A stretch of DNA of 54,083 nucleotides from Rhizobium sp. (GCA_019459285.1 JAIBEL010000043.1:1-54083); one strand, 5' to 3'. Positions 7,937 through 17,836 are shown, counted from the first letter of the stretch. The notes: generated by a model from the sequence alone, not told the origin. Program-made: numbers and translations.

Positions 7937-10423
7937 TCACTTTTCTTCATTGCACCACACCTGCCACATTCCCCGTAAGGCCTGTTCAAAATGGCGCGCG
8001 AAGCGCGGCGCATCGAACAAGGGCGATGCAAGCACTTGATTTCGCAGCCGTGTACGCAGGGCTGCGAGGTGTTCTAAATCGCGCGCATAGGCCGCAGCCT
8101 TCTCCACATAGTCATCTCTGTTCTCCGCTATCCACTCGGGTAGTCCAGCATTGGTCAGGATGGTTTCCCCTTGATGGCCAAGGAACCGATCTCCCTTCAA
8201 AACCAGGGTGGGCACTCCCATCCATAGCCCCTCCATCGTGGTAGTGATACCTGGGTACGGAAAGGTATCCAGAGCAATATCTACCTGCTGGTAGGCACAA
8301 AAATGCTCCTGACGGCTAGCGCGCAATCCTTCCATCTGCAAACGGTCGGCCCCAACCCCAAACCTTGCAAAGCGTTCAATCACTGCCTTACGCACATCAT
8401 CCCCAGCCAAGGCTTTGCTTTTCAGGAATAAACGGCTACCAGGGATGGCTTGTAGCAATTGCGCCCAACAGGCCACTACCGGATCACCTACTTTGCTCAA
8501 ATTATTGAAGCTTCCGAACGTCACATAGCCGTTGCTCAATGCGGGTAAGCGCCCCACCTCGACCATAGTCTCCGGCGGCGAGAAGCAGATATAACTCTCA
8601 GGCAGGTGCCAAGGGGTCTCGGTGAACTGGTCTGCCTCTCCCAGAGGAAGCACGTAGGGATCGGCGAGAAGGTAATCCATCGCCTCAAGCCCTGTGGTGC
8701 CCAAGTATCCCAACCACGTCACCTGAACCGGTGCCGGCTTCCAGGCGAAAACGGGTAACCGGTTGTGTGCCGTGTGCCCTGCCAGATCAATGAGAATATC
8801 GATACCATCCGTTCGGATTTGATTGGCGAGCATCTCATCCGTCACCCCGATCGGCGAAGCAACGTACCAATGCGGGATGGAACGGCGTAGGCGTTGGTTC
8901 AGCTCACCCTTGCGCTTGAAGGTTTCATAAGCAAACAATTCGACGCTAGCCGCATCGAGGTTTTCCACGACTCCCTCCAGAAAATATCCCACCGGATGCT
9001 CACCGAAGTCCCCCGACACCAACCCAATGCGAAGTCGCCGGTCCGGTATGGGCGTATTGTGGTGATGCACGAACGGCACGACTTGGCTCGCCATCTTCTC
9101 GCCATAAGCCCGCGCCTCTGCCAGCTCTGTCCCCGCTCCCCCTGTCTGCCGATAATTAAGCATGAAAAGCAGACCGCTCCACATGCCTGGGTCGTCGGCA
9201 ACCACACGTAAACCATCACGATAAACCCCTACTGCCTCGCCGGTCCGCCCCATCCTTCCCAGGCAGTCGGCAAGCTTGTGATAGGGTTCGACGAATTCAG
9301 GCTGCAGTTGAATGGCATGTCGATAGGCTGCGACGGATTCCTCATTGCGTCCCGCAGATTGCAGTGCAATCCCCAGTTGCGTATGGGCCCTGGCCACAGA
9401 GGGGAACCGTTCCACGGTCTTGCGGAAAACCGCGATCGCCTCGTCGAAACGCTTCAGGCGCCTGAGCACATTGCCTGCACCATAGTGAGCCTCAACAAGA
9501 CCCGGCTGCAGTTCCATCACCCTTCGGTAGGCCGCGAGCGCTTCATCCAGTTCGCCCAGATCGCTCAGGGCATTGCCCAGATTCAGAGACGCCTCGGCGA
9601 AATCGGGCTTCAGTTGCAGCGCCCTACGATAGACGGCGAGCGCAGCCTCGGGACGGCCAAGTTCCCAAAGTACATTGCCGAGATTGCTGTGCGCCTCAGC
9701 CAGATCCGGATTCTGTTCCAGCGCATCCTGATACGCCATGGCCGCTTCTTCATAACATCTAAGCGCACTCAATGCGCTGCCGAGATTGACCATGGCATCG
9801 ATCAAGCCAGGTTTAAGCTCAAGTGCACACCGGCAGGCAGCTAGCGCTTCCTCAGCCTGCCCCAGTTCCAGCAACCCTAGGGCGACGGCATTATGTGCCT
9901 CGGCGACAGCAGGCGCGAGTTCCCGTACCCGGCGAAAAGCGCCCAGCGACTCGTCGATACGCCCTTGTGCCTTGAATGCATGAGCGAGATTGTATTGCGC
10001 CTCGGCCATACCCGGCTGTAACGCCAGCGCGCGGCGGCAATAGCGCTCGGCCTCCTTGTGCCGCCCCAACTCCAGCGCATTGCGTCCGGCATGGGCCCAG
10101 ATTTCCGCGTGACTGGAATCCAGCGCAAGGCTATGCTCAAAGCAGCGGGCAGCCTCCTGACGCTCACCTAATGCATTCTGACAGGCTGCCAGAACGGACC
10201 AGACGGGCGCCTGGCCCGACAACAGTATGCTCGCCCGTTCCAGAGCTTGCCGTGCCGCCTGCAACCGCCCTTGTGCCAGATAGCCCTGACCTAGAAGATA
10301 CCAGACCCCGCCGGCGCCCGGCTGACGTGCAAGAAAAGTCTGAGCCGACGCCTCCAACTCGGCATAACGACCTGCCTGGAATAGCGCCTGCAAGCGATTG
10401 GTGTCTGCCTCGAATGGGTTCAT
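7937..10423 (-). CDS. TPR repeat plus O-GlcNAc transferase-like (GT41, SPINDLY type) protein
   Basis: A very large (828 aa) cytoplasmic protein. The N-terminal half (to about 430) is built from roughly eleven or twelve tetratricopeptide repeats, with recurrent segments such as LGNALSDLGELDEALAAYRR. The C-terminal half (about 455-825) matches the bacterial glycosyltransferase family 41 / SPINDLY domain: RIGLVSGDFGEHPVGYF, DILIDLAGHTAHNRLP, the QVTWLGYLGTTG loop, and the nucleotide-sugar region near FGSFNNLSKV and TLVLKGDRFLGHQGETIL. By homology it transfers a sugar to protein serine/threonine, though substrate and sugar are unknown. The ATG at 10423 is preferred over the TTG six codons upstream. 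The gene stands alone, between the OsmC gene and the porin. Confidence 0.88.
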   Translation of the reverse strand: MNPFEADTNRLQALFQAGRYAELEASAQTFLARQPGAGGVWYLLGQGYLAQGRLQAARQALERASILLSGQAPVWSVLAACQNALGERQEAARCFEHSLALDSSHAEIWAHAGRNALELGRHKEAERYCRRALALQPGMAEAQYNLAHAFKAQGRIDESLGAFRRVRELAPAVAEAHNAVALGLLELGQAEEALAACRCALELKPGLIDAMVNLGSALSALRCYEEAAMAYQDALEQNPDLAEAHSNLGNVLWELGRPEAALAVYRRALQLKPDFAEASLNLGNALSDLGELDEALAAYRRVMELQPGLVEAHYGAGNVLRRLKRFDEAIAVFRKTVERFPSVARAHTQLGIALQSAGRNEESVAAYRHAIQLQPEFVEPYHKLADCLGRMGRTGEAVGVYRDGLRVVADDPGMWSGLLFMLNYRQTGGAGTELAEARAYGEKMASQVVPFVHHHNTPIPDRRLRIGLVSGDFGEHPVGYFLEGVVENLDAASVELFAYETFKRKGELNQRLRRSIPHWYVASPIGVTDEMLANQIRTDGIDILIDLAGHTAHNRLPVFAWKPAPVQVTWLGYLGTTGLEAMDYLLADPYVLPLGEADQFTETPWHLPESYICFSPPETMVEVGRLPALSNGYVTFGSFNNLSKVGDPVVACWAQLLQAIPGSRLFLKSKALAGDDVRKAVIERFARFGVGADRLQMEGLRASRQEHFCAYQQVDIALDTFPYPGITTTMEGLWMGVPTLVLKGDRFLGHQGETILTNAGLPEWIAENRDDYVEKAAAYARDLEHLAALRTRLRNQVLASPLFDAPRFARHFEQALRGMWQVWCNEEK

Positions 10424-10516
10424 ACGAAGGATTCCATACAAGTGGGATACAGGCCCAAGATTGAAAGTGGCCCAGGCAGGGGCGCCATTATAAGCAGAGT
10501 GGCACTCGCGACACGC

Positions 10517-10545
10517 AAAAAAACGGGCCCCCGAAGGAGCCCGTT
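10517..10545 (-). terminator. Porin gene terminator
   Basis: Minus-strand stem formed by ACGGGCTCC and GGGGCCCGT around a TTCG tetraloop, followed by seven T (10517-10523 in reverse). It lies about 30 bases past the porin stop codon and is a strong intrinsic terminator. Confidence 0.9.
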
Positions 10546-10572
10546 CAGTACAACTAAGTGGCTTGAGCCAGA

Positions 10573-11688
10573 TTAGAAGTTGTGGACCACACCCATCGAG
10601 AAGCCGGTGGGATTGGCGCCAGCAGTAGCGTTAGCCCCCGAATAGGGGTTGTCGCCATGGCCGCCGCCGAAGGCGGAGAAAGCGGCGCCGCTGTCGTTGT
10701 CGGTAGCAGCATAGGCAAACTGCAGCTTGGTGCGCTTGGACAGGCTGTAGTCCGCGCCAATGGCGTACATTTGAGCGCCAGTGTTGCTGACGCTGTTCAG
10801 GTCGCCAGCGTCATAGTACTGGGCCTTGAGCAGGATGTTACCCATGTTGTAGCCGGCACCCAGACCCCAGACCTTGCGGTCGGCGCCGTTTATGCCAGCA
10901 ATGTCGTCAGCTTTCTGATACAGGCCGGTGAACTTGAAGTTGCCGATGGCATAACCAGCCGCCAAGCGCAAGACTTTCTCGTCGCTCAGCGCAGCGTTCG
11001 CGTTGCTAAGGTTGTGCGTCTCATACCCCAGACCCAGCATCAGGGGGCCATTCTCGTAGTTACCGGCAGCTGCCCAGCCGTCGACGCTATTGTCGGTCGC
11101 GTCGCCCGACGCTGTGCCAGATACAGCGGCAGTAGTATTCATGTTGCTAAAATAAGCCACCGTGCCGGACAAACCGCTCATGCTCGGCGTGGTGTAGGCA
11201 ACCTGGTTGTTGGGACGGGTGTCGAAGCCCGCGCTATTAGTACCACCCACAGAGGTGAGGTTACGCGAGTCACCAATCTGGTTGCCGAAGAAATCCGTCT
11301 TGCGGCTCAGCATCTTGACCGGAGATTCGTTCTTGCCGAGGATCACGGTACCGAAACCGCCGCCCAGGCCGACGAAGGTGTTGCCGGAGCTGACGCCGTC
11401 AGGGGCGCCGCCGTTGGTGGAATCGGTGTTGCCCGTGCCGCCGGTGCTGAAGTAGGTCTGGATCTGCCAGAGGGCCTTCAGGCCGCCGCCCAGATCTTCG
11501 CTACCCTTGAAGATGATGTTCGACGCGTTGCTGGAGACGCCGACGTTGCCGCCGTTGGTAACCGTGTCGGAATCCAGGTAGTCGACCGACAGGTTCAGTT
11601 GGCCGCTGATGTCGACGTTGGATGTCGCAGCGAAGGCGGGAGCGGCAAAGGCGGAAGCCAGTGCCAGCGCGATCAGTTTCTTTTGCAT
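10573..11688 (-). CDS. Outer-membrane porin (Gram-negative porin family)
   Basis: A 371 aa trimeric beta-barrel porin of the type found in Neisseria, Bordetella and Burkholderia. The signal peptide covers about 1-20 with cleavage after AFA. The mature protein begins with a barrel strand (VDISGQLNLSVDY) and ends in the aromatic residue typical of barrel assembly (VVHNF). The GSEDLGGGLKALWQIQ and FVGLGGGFGTVILGK segments are family signatures. Shine-Dalgarno AGGAGA lies about 7 bases upstream of ATG. It is monocistronic, with a 260-base upstream region shared divergently with the metallopeptidase gene. Confidence 0.93.
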   Translation of the reverse strand: MQKKLIALALASAFAAPAFAATSNVDISGQLNLSVDYLDSDTVTNGGNVGVSSNASNIIFKGSEDLGGGLKALWQIQTYFSTGGTGNTDSTNGGAPDGVSSGNTFVGLGGGFGTVILGKNESPVKMLSRKTDFFGNQIGDSRNLTSVGGTNSAGFDTRPNNQVAYTTPSMSGLSGTVAYFSNMNTTAAVSGTASGDATDNSVDGWAAAGNYENGPLMLGLGYETHNLSNANAALSDEKVLRLAAGYAIGNFKFTGLYQKADDIAGINGADRKVWGLGAGYNMGNILLKAQYYDAGDLNSVSNTGAQMYAIGADYSLSKRTKLQFAYAATDNDSGAAFSAFGGGHGDNPYSGANATAGANPTGFSMGVVHNF

Positions 11689-11952
11689 TGCAAATCTCCT
11701 ATTAGAAAATGTTTGAAAGCTCTGCAGAGCTGTCCTGCACAGGCAGGTGCCAGGGGACGAGGTCGATTATCCAGACTCCGTCCCCGCCGACAAGAAAAGC
11801 TGTTGTTTTTTCTGTCACACAGACCGAAAAGTGTTGTTTTGTTGCATCAGCGCAACGGATGGCGTGGCGCAAAGCCTGTGTATATTGGCGCAGTCATGGC
11901 GAAGCGCCCATGGCTACAATAAGCCAACCCACCCACCTCACCGGAGAAAGCC

Positions 11953-12810
11953 ATGCGCTGGGAAAACGGCCGCCGTAGCGACAACATCGAAGACCGGCGC
12001 GGCATGCGCGTGAATGGCCGCGGGCTGGCCGGCGGCGGCATCGGGGCAATCATCCTGGCGCTGGTGGCGATGTATTTCGGCGTGGATCCGTCGGTGATCC
12101 TGAATCAGACGGGCAGTCTGGCGCCGCCACAGGAAACGCACCAGTCTGTCCCGTCCAGCCCGGAAGAGGACAAGCTGAAGGATTTCGTGTCGGTGGTCCT
12201 GGCCGATACGGAAGATGTGTGGAGCGCGTTGTTCAAGGAGTCAGGCAAGCCCTACCCGCCGCCCACGCTGGTGTTGTATTCCGGCGCGGTGCAGTCGGCA
12301 TGCGGGTTCGCCGAAGCGGCGATGGGGCCGTTCTACTGCCCGGGCGACCACAAGCTGTACCTCGACATGCGCTTCTTCAACGACCTGGCCAAACGCCACG
12401 ATGCGCCCGGCGATTTCGCGCAGGCTTATGTGGTGGCGCACGAAGTCGGTCACCACGTGCAGACCTTGCTGGGCATCTCGGACAAGGTCAACGCAGCGCG
12501 CCGCCGCGCAAGCGAAGCCGCCGGCAACGCGCTGCAGGTGCGGATGGAACTGCAGGCCGACTGCTTTGCCGGCGTGTGGGCCTACCACGCCAACCAGGCG
12601 CGGCATGCTCTGGAGCCGGGCGACACCGAGGAGGCGCTCGCTGCCGCAGCCGGGGTGGGCGACGACCGCCTGCAGCAACAAGCGCGGGGGGTCGTAGTGC
12701 CGGAATCCTTCACCCACGGTTCGTCGGCCCAGCGGATGCGCTGGTTCAGCCGCGGCATGCAGGGCGGCGATCCGGGGCAGTGCGACACCTTCCAGGCGGC
12801 CCGGCTGTAA
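11953..12810 (+). CDS. Neutral zinc metallopeptidase (YpfJ-like, PF04228)
   Basis: A 285 aa membrane-anchored metallopeptidase. An N-terminal basic segment and one transmembrane helix (about 26-44) precede the peptidase domain. The HExxH zinc motif is HEVGH at 163-167, with the likely third ligand in MELQADCFAGVWA. The family is widespread but its substrate is unknown. The ORF ends 12 bases before the YaiI-like gene, so the two are probably cotranscribed. Confidence 0.88.
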   Translation: MRWENGRRSDNIEDRRGMRVNGRGLAGGGIGAIILALVAMYFGVDPSVILNQTGSLAPPQETHQSVPSSPEEDKLKDFVSVVLADTEDVWSALFKESGKPYPPPTLVLYSGAVQSACGFAEAAMGPFYCPGDHKLYLDMRFFNDLAKRHDAPGDFAQAYVVAHEVGHHVQTLLGISDKVNAARRRASEAAGNALQVRMELQADCFAGVWAYHANQARHALEPGDTEEALAAAAGVGDDRLQQQARGVVVPESFTHGSSAQRMRWFSRGMQGGDPGQCDTFQAARL

Positions 12811-12822
12811 ACCGAACGCGCC

Positions 12823-13272
12823 ATGCACATCTGGGTGGACGCCGACGCCTGTCCGGCCGTGATCAAGGACATCCTGTTCCGCACAGCAGAACGGATGCAC
12901 GTACCCCTGACACTGGTGGCCAACCGTCTGCTGCGCGTACCGCCTTCACCTTATATACGCGCGCGGCAGGTACCGATGGGTTTCGACGTGGCCGACCGCC
13001 ACATCGTGGAAGAGGTCGCGGAAGGCGATCTGGTGATCACCGCGGACATTCCGCTGGCGGCTGCGCTGATCGAGAAAGGGACGTTCGTCCTGTCGCCGCG
13101 GGGCGAGTGCCATAGCGCCGAAAACATCCGCGAACGGCTGGGACTGCGCGATTTCATGGAAGGCCTGCGCGGCGCCGGGGTGGACATTGGCGGGCCGGCT
13201 GCGCTGTCGCCGGCGGACCGACAGGCGTTTGCCCGGCAACTCGACCGCTTTCTGGCGCGGCAGCGCAGCTAG
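12823..13272 (+). CDS. YaiI/YqxD family (DUF188) protein
   Basis: A 149 aa protein with the DUF188 hallmark [11 protein letters not shown] near the N-terminus and the [15 protein letters not shown] segment, both suggestive of a PIN-like metal-dependent nuclease fold. Function is unproven. Start at ATG 12823, 12 bases after the metallopeptidase stop, suggests coupling. A REP-like repeat follows. Confidence 0.88.
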   Translation: MHIWVDADACPAVIKDILFRTAERMHVPLTLVANRLLRVPPSPYIRARQVPMGFDVADRHIVEEVAEGDLVITADIPLAAALIEKGTFVLSPRGECHSAENIRERLGLRDFMEGLRGAGVDIGGPAALSPADRQAFARQLDRFLARQRS

Positions 13273-13289
13273 GGAAGCACGGAACACCC

Positions 13290-13314
13290 GTCCTTCGACA
13301 AGCTCAGGACGAAC
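13290..13314. repeat. Short dispersed REP-like palindrome, copy 2
   Basis: Contains GTCCTTCGACAAGCTCAGGA, the canonical form of the repeat whose diverged inverse copy is at 7447-7471. The inverted arms GTCCT and AGGAC flank TCGACAAGCTC. It lies between convergent genes (the YaiI-like gene and clsB) and could serve as a shared 3' hairpin. Confidence 0.75.
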
Positions 13315-13337
13315 GGAATCAACTTGTTCAGCGTTCC

Positions 13338-14531
13338 CTAGGTGAGCCGCCCGGCGCCAGCCAGGCCCACCATCAGCCGCACGCCGCCGTATGCCAGCCA
13401 GGACATCATGCGCCGCAGCCAGGAACGGCGCTGCCAGTCGGCCGGGTCGAGCACAACGGACTGGTCGAGCGCCTGCTGCAGGCGCTGTCGCAGGTCGTGC
13501 GCAAATCCCGCATCGTCGACGACGAGATTCGCCTCGCGCGCCAGCAACAAGCTGAACGGATCGATATTGCTGGAGCCCACGGTCGCCCAATGGCCGTCGA
13601 CCACGGCCACCTTGGCATGCAGTTCACTCGCCTTGAATTCGTAAATATTCACGCCGGCGGCGAGCAGGTCGCGGTAGAGCGCGCGTGCGGCGGTTTGAAA
13701 AAAAGGATGGTCGGTGTGTCCCTGCACCAGCAGGTGAACCGGCACGCCGCGCGCGGCGGCCTTTTTAAGCAGCTTCCTGAACCGGCGTCCCGGCAGGAAG
13801 TAGGCATTGGCGATGACGATTTCATCGCGCGCCAGCGCCAGCGCGGCAAGATAGACACGCTCGATGTCGCGGCGGTGGGCGAAATTGTCGCGCACCACGA
13901 AGGCGGCACGCACGTGGCCATCGGTCGGCCAGGAAGCTTCGATGGCGGCCGTGCGCCCGCGTCCCTGCAACTGCGTGAAGGCCACCAGCCGCCATAGATG
14001 GCGGACGCTCCGGTGGATGGGGACAAGCAACGGCCCGCGCACTTCCACGCTGTAGTCGAGCCGCGGCGCCGCGAGATGTTCCGGCTCGAAATCGTCGATG
14101 AGATTCATGCCGCCGATGAAGGCAATGCGGGCATCGATCACCGCCAGCTTGCGATGCAGCCGCCGCAGGCTCCTCGGATTGGAACGCCAGCCGCTGCCTA
14201 CCAAAGGACGATAGGCCCGCATACTGACGCCGGCTGTTTTCAGTGCGTCGAGCCAGTCGGCCGGCAGGTCGCGCGAGCCCACGCCATCGATCAGCACACG
14301 CACTTGCACGCCGCGCCGCGCCGCGCCGATCAGGGCATCGCGCACGGCAGCGGTACAGGAATCCGCGTTGAAAATGTAGGTTTCGAGGTGGATCTCGTCG
14401 CGTGCGGCTTCGATCGCGGCGATCAATGCCGGAAAGAATTCGGCCCCGCTTTGCAGCAGGCGCAACTGGTTACCGGAAACCGGCTCGACGCCACGAAAGA
14501 AGGATGGGTTTAAACGGTTGCGCGCGGTCAT
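13338..14531 (-). CDS. clsB: Cardiolipin synthase B-like phospholipase D family protein
   Basis: A 397 aa member of the PLD superfamily with two HKD motifs: H126/K128/D133 and H305/K307/D312. These form the two-half active site that condenses phosphatidylglycerol molecules into cardiolipin at the inner membrane. Like E. coli ClsB (YbhO), it lacks the paired N-terminal membrane helices of ClsA. Its start overlaps by one base the stop of an upstream endonuclease/exonuclease/phosphatase gene, matching the E. coli ybhP-clsB order, which strengthens the assignment. Confidence 0.88.
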   Translation of the reverse strand: MTARNRLNPSFFRGVEPVSGNQLRLLQSGAEFFPALIAAIEAARDEIHLETYIFNADSCTAAVRDALIGAARRGVQVRVLIDGVGSRDLPADWLDALKTAGVSMRAYRPLVGSGWRSNPRSLRRLHRKLAVIDARIAFIGGMNLIDDFEPEHLAAPRLDYSVEVRGPLLVPIHRSVRHLWRLVAFTQLQGRGRTAAIEASWPTDGHVRAAFVVRDNFAHRRDIERVYLAALALARDEIVIANAYFLPGRRFRKLLKKAAARGVPVHLLVQGHTDHPFFQTAARALYRDLLAAGVNIYEFKASELHAKVAVVDGHWATVGSSNIDPFSLLLAREANLVVDDAGFAHDLRQRLQQALDQSVVLDPADWQRRSWLRRMMSWLAYGGVRLMVGLAGAGRLT

Positions 14532-15283
14532 CAGGCCGGGCTGAGCGAGGCGGTCAGGGCGGCGTGGTCGGAAATGCGATGCCAGGCGTTGCCGGTATGA
14601 ACCTGGGCCGCCTGGATACTGAAGCGCCGCACATAGATGCGATCAAGCTGGAACATGGGCAAGATGGAAGGGTAACTGCGCGCCGACTTGCCGTGGTGGG
14701 TCTCGAACACCTCGACCAAACCCAGTTCGTCCTCGAAAAACCGTCCCGTACGCACCAGCCAGTCGTTGAAATCGCCTGCCAGGATCAAGGGCGCATTGTC
14801 CGGCACCATGGCCCGCACGCGCGCGACGATCATCGCCAGCTGGCGCTTGCGCCCGCGTTCGGTCAGGCCGAGATGCACGTTGATGCAGTGCACCGGCACG
14901 TCAATGCCCGGCACTTCGACCTCGCAATGCAGCATGCCGCGGCTCTCGAACGCATGGGCGGAGATGTCCTCGTTCTCCCAAGTGAGAATCTTGTAGCGCG
15001 ACAGGATGGCATTGCCGTGGTGGCCGGTGTCGTAGATACAGTTCTTGCCATAGGCGAAATCGGTATAGACCTGGCCGGCCAGAAACTCATGCTGGGGCCG
15101 GTTGGGCCAGTGCTGGAAACGGCTGGCGCGCAATCCATGACTGCCCTGCACCTCCTGCAAAAACACGATATCGGTTCCCAGCGTGCCGAGACGGTCACGC
15201 AGTTCATGCACCGTCAGGCGCCGGTTGAATTGCGACAAGCCCTTATGGATGTTGTAACTGGCGATATGCAGCGGAGAGACCAT
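14531..15283 (-). CDS. Endonuclease/exonuclease/phosphatase family protein (YbhP-like)
   Basis: A 250 aa metal-dependent hydrolase of the EEP fold. Motifs are IASYNIHKG (residues 7-15), FLQEVQG (metal-binding glutamate), LAGDFNDW, and the C-terminal SDHAALTA with the catalytic histidine. The ATG at 15283 is chosen because it opens the conserved domain; the frame continues upstream over nudB without similarity. The gene overlaps clsB as ybhP does in E. coli, so the two probably act together in phospholipid metabolism, but the substrate is unknown. Confidence 0.85.
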   Translation of the reverse strand: MVSPLHIASYNIHKGLSQFNRRLTVHELRDRLGTLGTDIVFLQEVQGSHGLRASRFQHWPNRPQHEFLAGQVYTDFAYGKNCIYDTGHHGNAILSRYKILTWENEDISAHAFESRGMLHCEVEVPGIDVPVHCINVHLGLTERGRKRQLAMIVARVRAMVPDNAPLILAGDFNDWLVRTGRFFEDELGLVEVFETHHGKSARSYPSILPMFQLDRIYVRRFSIQAAQVHTGNAWHRISDHAALTASLSPA

Positions 15284-15290
15284 GAATTCA

Positions 15291-15725
15291 TTATAGGCGC
15301 GTGGGCAGCAGGCGAACCGCCGCTGCATTGCTGGATGAGAAACAGCGTTCAGCCGCCGCGTCCCATGGCAGCCACACATAGCGCAAATGCTCGCGTGGCG
15401 CCAGCGCCACCGGCAACGGCCTGGGCAGACGCAGGCCGAACACGTGCTCGGTATTGTGCATTACGCCTGGCGCATAGCGATGGCGCCAGCGCTCGTAAAT
15501 CTCGTAGCGGGTTTCGATGTCCCAGGGGGTCAATTCGAACTGGCTGGCGTCGAGCCCGGTTTCCTCGCGCACCTCACGGATCGCGGTCTGCTCCAGGGTC
15601 TCGCCTTCATCCTGCGAGCCTGTCACCGATTGCCAAAAGCCCGGTGCATCGGCGCGTTCCATCAGCAGTACCTGACCGTCCTGCGTGTAGATGACGACCA
15701 GCACCGAGACGGGGATTTTATGCAC
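15291..15725 (-). CDS. nudB: Dihydroneopterin triphosphate diphosphatase (Nudix)
   Basis: Removes pyrophosphate from 7,8-dihydroneopterin triphosphate in folate biosynthesis. The Nudix box G-x5-E-x7-REVREETG spans about 36-58. Length (144 aa) matches NudB. The start is a GTG (15725) two bases past the DUF2322 stop, giving HKIPVSVLVVIYT; no ATG fits. Position downstream of aspS is typical of betaproteobacteria. Confidence 0.9.
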   Translation of the reverse strand: MHKIPVSVLVVIYTQDGQVLLMERADAPGFWQSVTGSQDEGETLEQTAIREVREETGLDASQFELTPWDIETRYEIYERWRHRYAPGVMHNTEHVFGLRLPRPLPVALAPREHLRYVWLPWDAAAERCFSSSNAAAVRLLPTRL

Positions 15726-15727
15726 GA

Positions 15728-16033
15728 TCAAACGATGCGGGCGTTGAGCGGAATGCCGGTCGCCAGAATGGCGATCAAACGGTCGATATTGGGGTGCCTG
15801 CCGGGATGGCGGCTGGCGTCCTCGGTATGTTCGGCGAAAATCGCCAGGGCTTCTGCCGCGGCCTCGGCATTGATCATGCCGTATTGCTGCAGAAGGTAGG
15901 CATATACCCGGAACGACCCGGCGGTGCCGGGCGCGTTGGCGATCGTCGCGACCTCGGCGCCGGCGGAGTCGCTCAATACCAGTTTCTCGCCCGAGAACTC
16001 GGGCAGGGCTTTCAGGGTGTCGGCGAATTTCAT
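15728..16033 (-). CDS. DUF2322 family protein
   Basis: A 101 aa soluble protein resembling the uncharacterised DUF2322 family: [10 protein letters not shown] start, [15 protein letters not shown] core. Its ATG overlaps the aspS stop by 4 bases and its stop is 2 bases from the nudB GTG, so it is firmly inside the aspS-nudB transcript. No function is known and no catalytic motif is visible. Confidence 0.75.
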   Translation of the reverse strand: MKFADTLKALPEFSGEKLVLSDSAGAEVATIANAPGTAGSFRVYAYLLQQYGMINAEAAAEALAIFAEHTEDASRHPGRHPNIDRLIAILATGIPLNARIV

Positions 16034-17826
16034 CCCGCCGCCTTCTCCGTGGGCGCGGTGTTGCGCAGCCGGATGTGCAGTTCGCGCAGCTGCTTTTCAT
16101 CCACCACATTAGGCGCGTTGGTCATCAGGCAGGAGGCGCGCTGGGTCTTGGGGAAGGCGATGACATCGCGGATCGACTCGGCGCCGGTCATCAGCGTGAC
16201 CAATCGATCCAGCCCGAACGCCAAGCCGCCGTGTGGCGGGGCGCCATACTGCAGCGCGTCGAGCAGGAAGCCGAACTTCTCGCGGCGTTCTTCCTCGCCG
16301 ATGTTCAGCGCGGCGAACACCTTTTCCTGCACATTCTGCTGGTGGATACGCACCGAGCCACCACCGACCTCCCAGCCGTTCAACACCATGTCGTAGGCCT
16401 TGGACAGGCAGCGGCCCGGATCCGTGGCGAGCCATTCTTCGTGGCCGTCCTTCGGCGCGGTGAAAGGATGGTGCAGCGCGTCCCAACGGTTCTCGTCTTC
16501 GTTGTATTCGAACATGGGGAAGTCGACCACCCACAGCGGCGCCCAGGCGCGGCCGTCGACGTGGCCCTTCTCGTGGCCGATTTTCAGCCGCAGCGCGCCA
16601 AGTGCGTCGTTGACCACCTTGGCGCGGTCGGCGCCGAAGAAAATCAGGTCGCCATTCGCCGCCCCGGTGCGTTCCATCACCGTGCGCAGCGCAGCTTCGG
16701 AGAGGTTCTTGACGATGGGCGACTGCAGGCCGGCTTCGTTCAACTGGCTGACGTCGTTGACCTTGATGTAGGCCAGGCCCTTGGCGCCGTAGATCTTGAC
16801 GAATTCGGTGTAGCCGTCGATCTCGCTGCGGCTCAGAGCTGCGCCACCGGGAATGCGCAGGGCGGCGACGCGGCCTTTCGGATCGTTGGCCGGGCCGGAG
16901 AACACCTTGAAGGCAACATCTTTCATCGCATCGCCGACGTCGACGATTTCCAGCGTCACCCGCATGTCGGGCTTGTCGGAGCCGTAGCGGTGCATCGCTT
17001 CGGCGTAGGTCATGCGCGGGAAGGCGGCGGGCAGGTCGATGTCCTGTGCCTTCTTCATCATGTCGCGGATCATGCCCTCGACCAGGTGCATGATCTCTTC
17101 TTCGCCCATGAAGGAGGTTTCCAGGTCGACCTGGGTGAACTCGGGCTGACGGTCGGCGCGCAGGTCTTCGTCGCGGAAGCACTTGGTGATCTGGAAGTAG
17201 CGGTCGACGCCGGCCACCATCAGGAGCTGCTTGAAGAGTTGTGGCGACTGCGGCAGCGCGTAGAACATGCCGTCGTGCACGCGGCTCGGCACCAGGTAGT
17301 CGCGCGCGCCTTCCGGGGTGGAGCGGGTCAACATCGGCGTTTCGACCTCCATGAAGCCGTGGACATCGAGGTAGTCGCGCATGATTTTCGACACACGGTA
17401 GCGCAGCTTGAGATTCTTCTGCATCGGCTCGCGGCGCAGGTCGAGGTAGCGGTACTGCAGGCGGATGTTCTCGTTGATGGTGTCGTCGTCGATCTGGAAC
17501 GGCGGCGTCAGCGAGGGGTTCAGCACGTCCAGTTTTTTGGTCAGCAATTCGACCATGCCGGTCGTCATGTTGGGGTTCTCGGTGCCGGCGGGACGCGGCC
17601 GCACCAGGCCCTCGATCTTCAGTACGAACTCGGAACGTACGTCTTCGGCCAGCTTGAAGGCCTCAGGGGTATCGGGATCGATCACCACCTGCATCATGCC
17701 TTCGCGGTCGCGCAGGTCGATGAAGATGACGCCGCCGTGGTCGCGCCGGCGGTGCGCCCAGCCGCACAAGGTGACGGTGTTGCCGATGTCGGCGGCCGTG
17801 ACGGCGCCGCAGTAATGTGTACGCAT
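16030..17826 (-). CDS. aspS: Aspartyl-tRNA synthetase
   Basis: Class II synthetase for tRNA-Asp (possibly also tRNA-Asn in this group). An N-terminal OB-fold anticodon domain (about 1-105) and the catalytic core with motif 2 ([16 protein letters not shown]) and motif 3 ([10 protein letters not shown]) are present. The bacterial GAD insertion lies about 280-410. Length (598 aa) is typical for bacteria. Operon context: DUF502 upstream by 10 bases, DUF2322 and nudB downstream with overlaps. Confidence 0.97.
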   Translation of the reverse strand: MRTHYCGAVTAADIGNTVTLCGWAHRRRDHGGVIFIDLRDREGMMQVVIDPDTPEAFKLAEDVRSEFVLKIEGLVRPRPAGTENPNMTTGMVELLTKKLDVLNPSLTPPFQIDDDTINENIRLQYRYLDLRREPMQKNLKLRYRVSKIMRDYLDVHGFMEVETPMLTRSTPEGARDYLVPSRVHDGMFYALPQSPQLFKQLLMVAGVDRYFQITKCFRDEDLRADRQPEFTQVDLETSFMGEEEIMHLVEGMIRDMMKKAQDIDLPAAFPRMTYAEAMHRYGSDKPDMRVTLEIVDVGDAMKDVAFKVFSGPANDPKGRVAALRIPGGAALSRSEIDGYTEFVKIYGAKGLAYIKVNDVSQLNEAGLQSPIVKNLSEAALRTVMERTGAANGDLIFFGADRAKVVNDALGALRLKIGHEKGHVDGRAWAPLWVVDFPMFEYNEDENRWDALHHPFTAPKDGHEEWLATDPGRCLSKAYDMVLNGWEVGGGSVRIHQQNVQEKVFAALNIGEEERREKFGFLLDALQYGAPPHGGLAFGLDRLVTLMTGAESIRDVIAFPKTQRASCLMTNAPNVVDEKQLRELHIRLRNTAPTEKAAG

Positions 17827-17836
17827 AGTGGTTTTC

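Noticed and set aside
10582..11922. A 446-codon open frame antisense to the porin
   Set aside because: Shadow of the porin; no signal peptide, domain or ribosome binding site.
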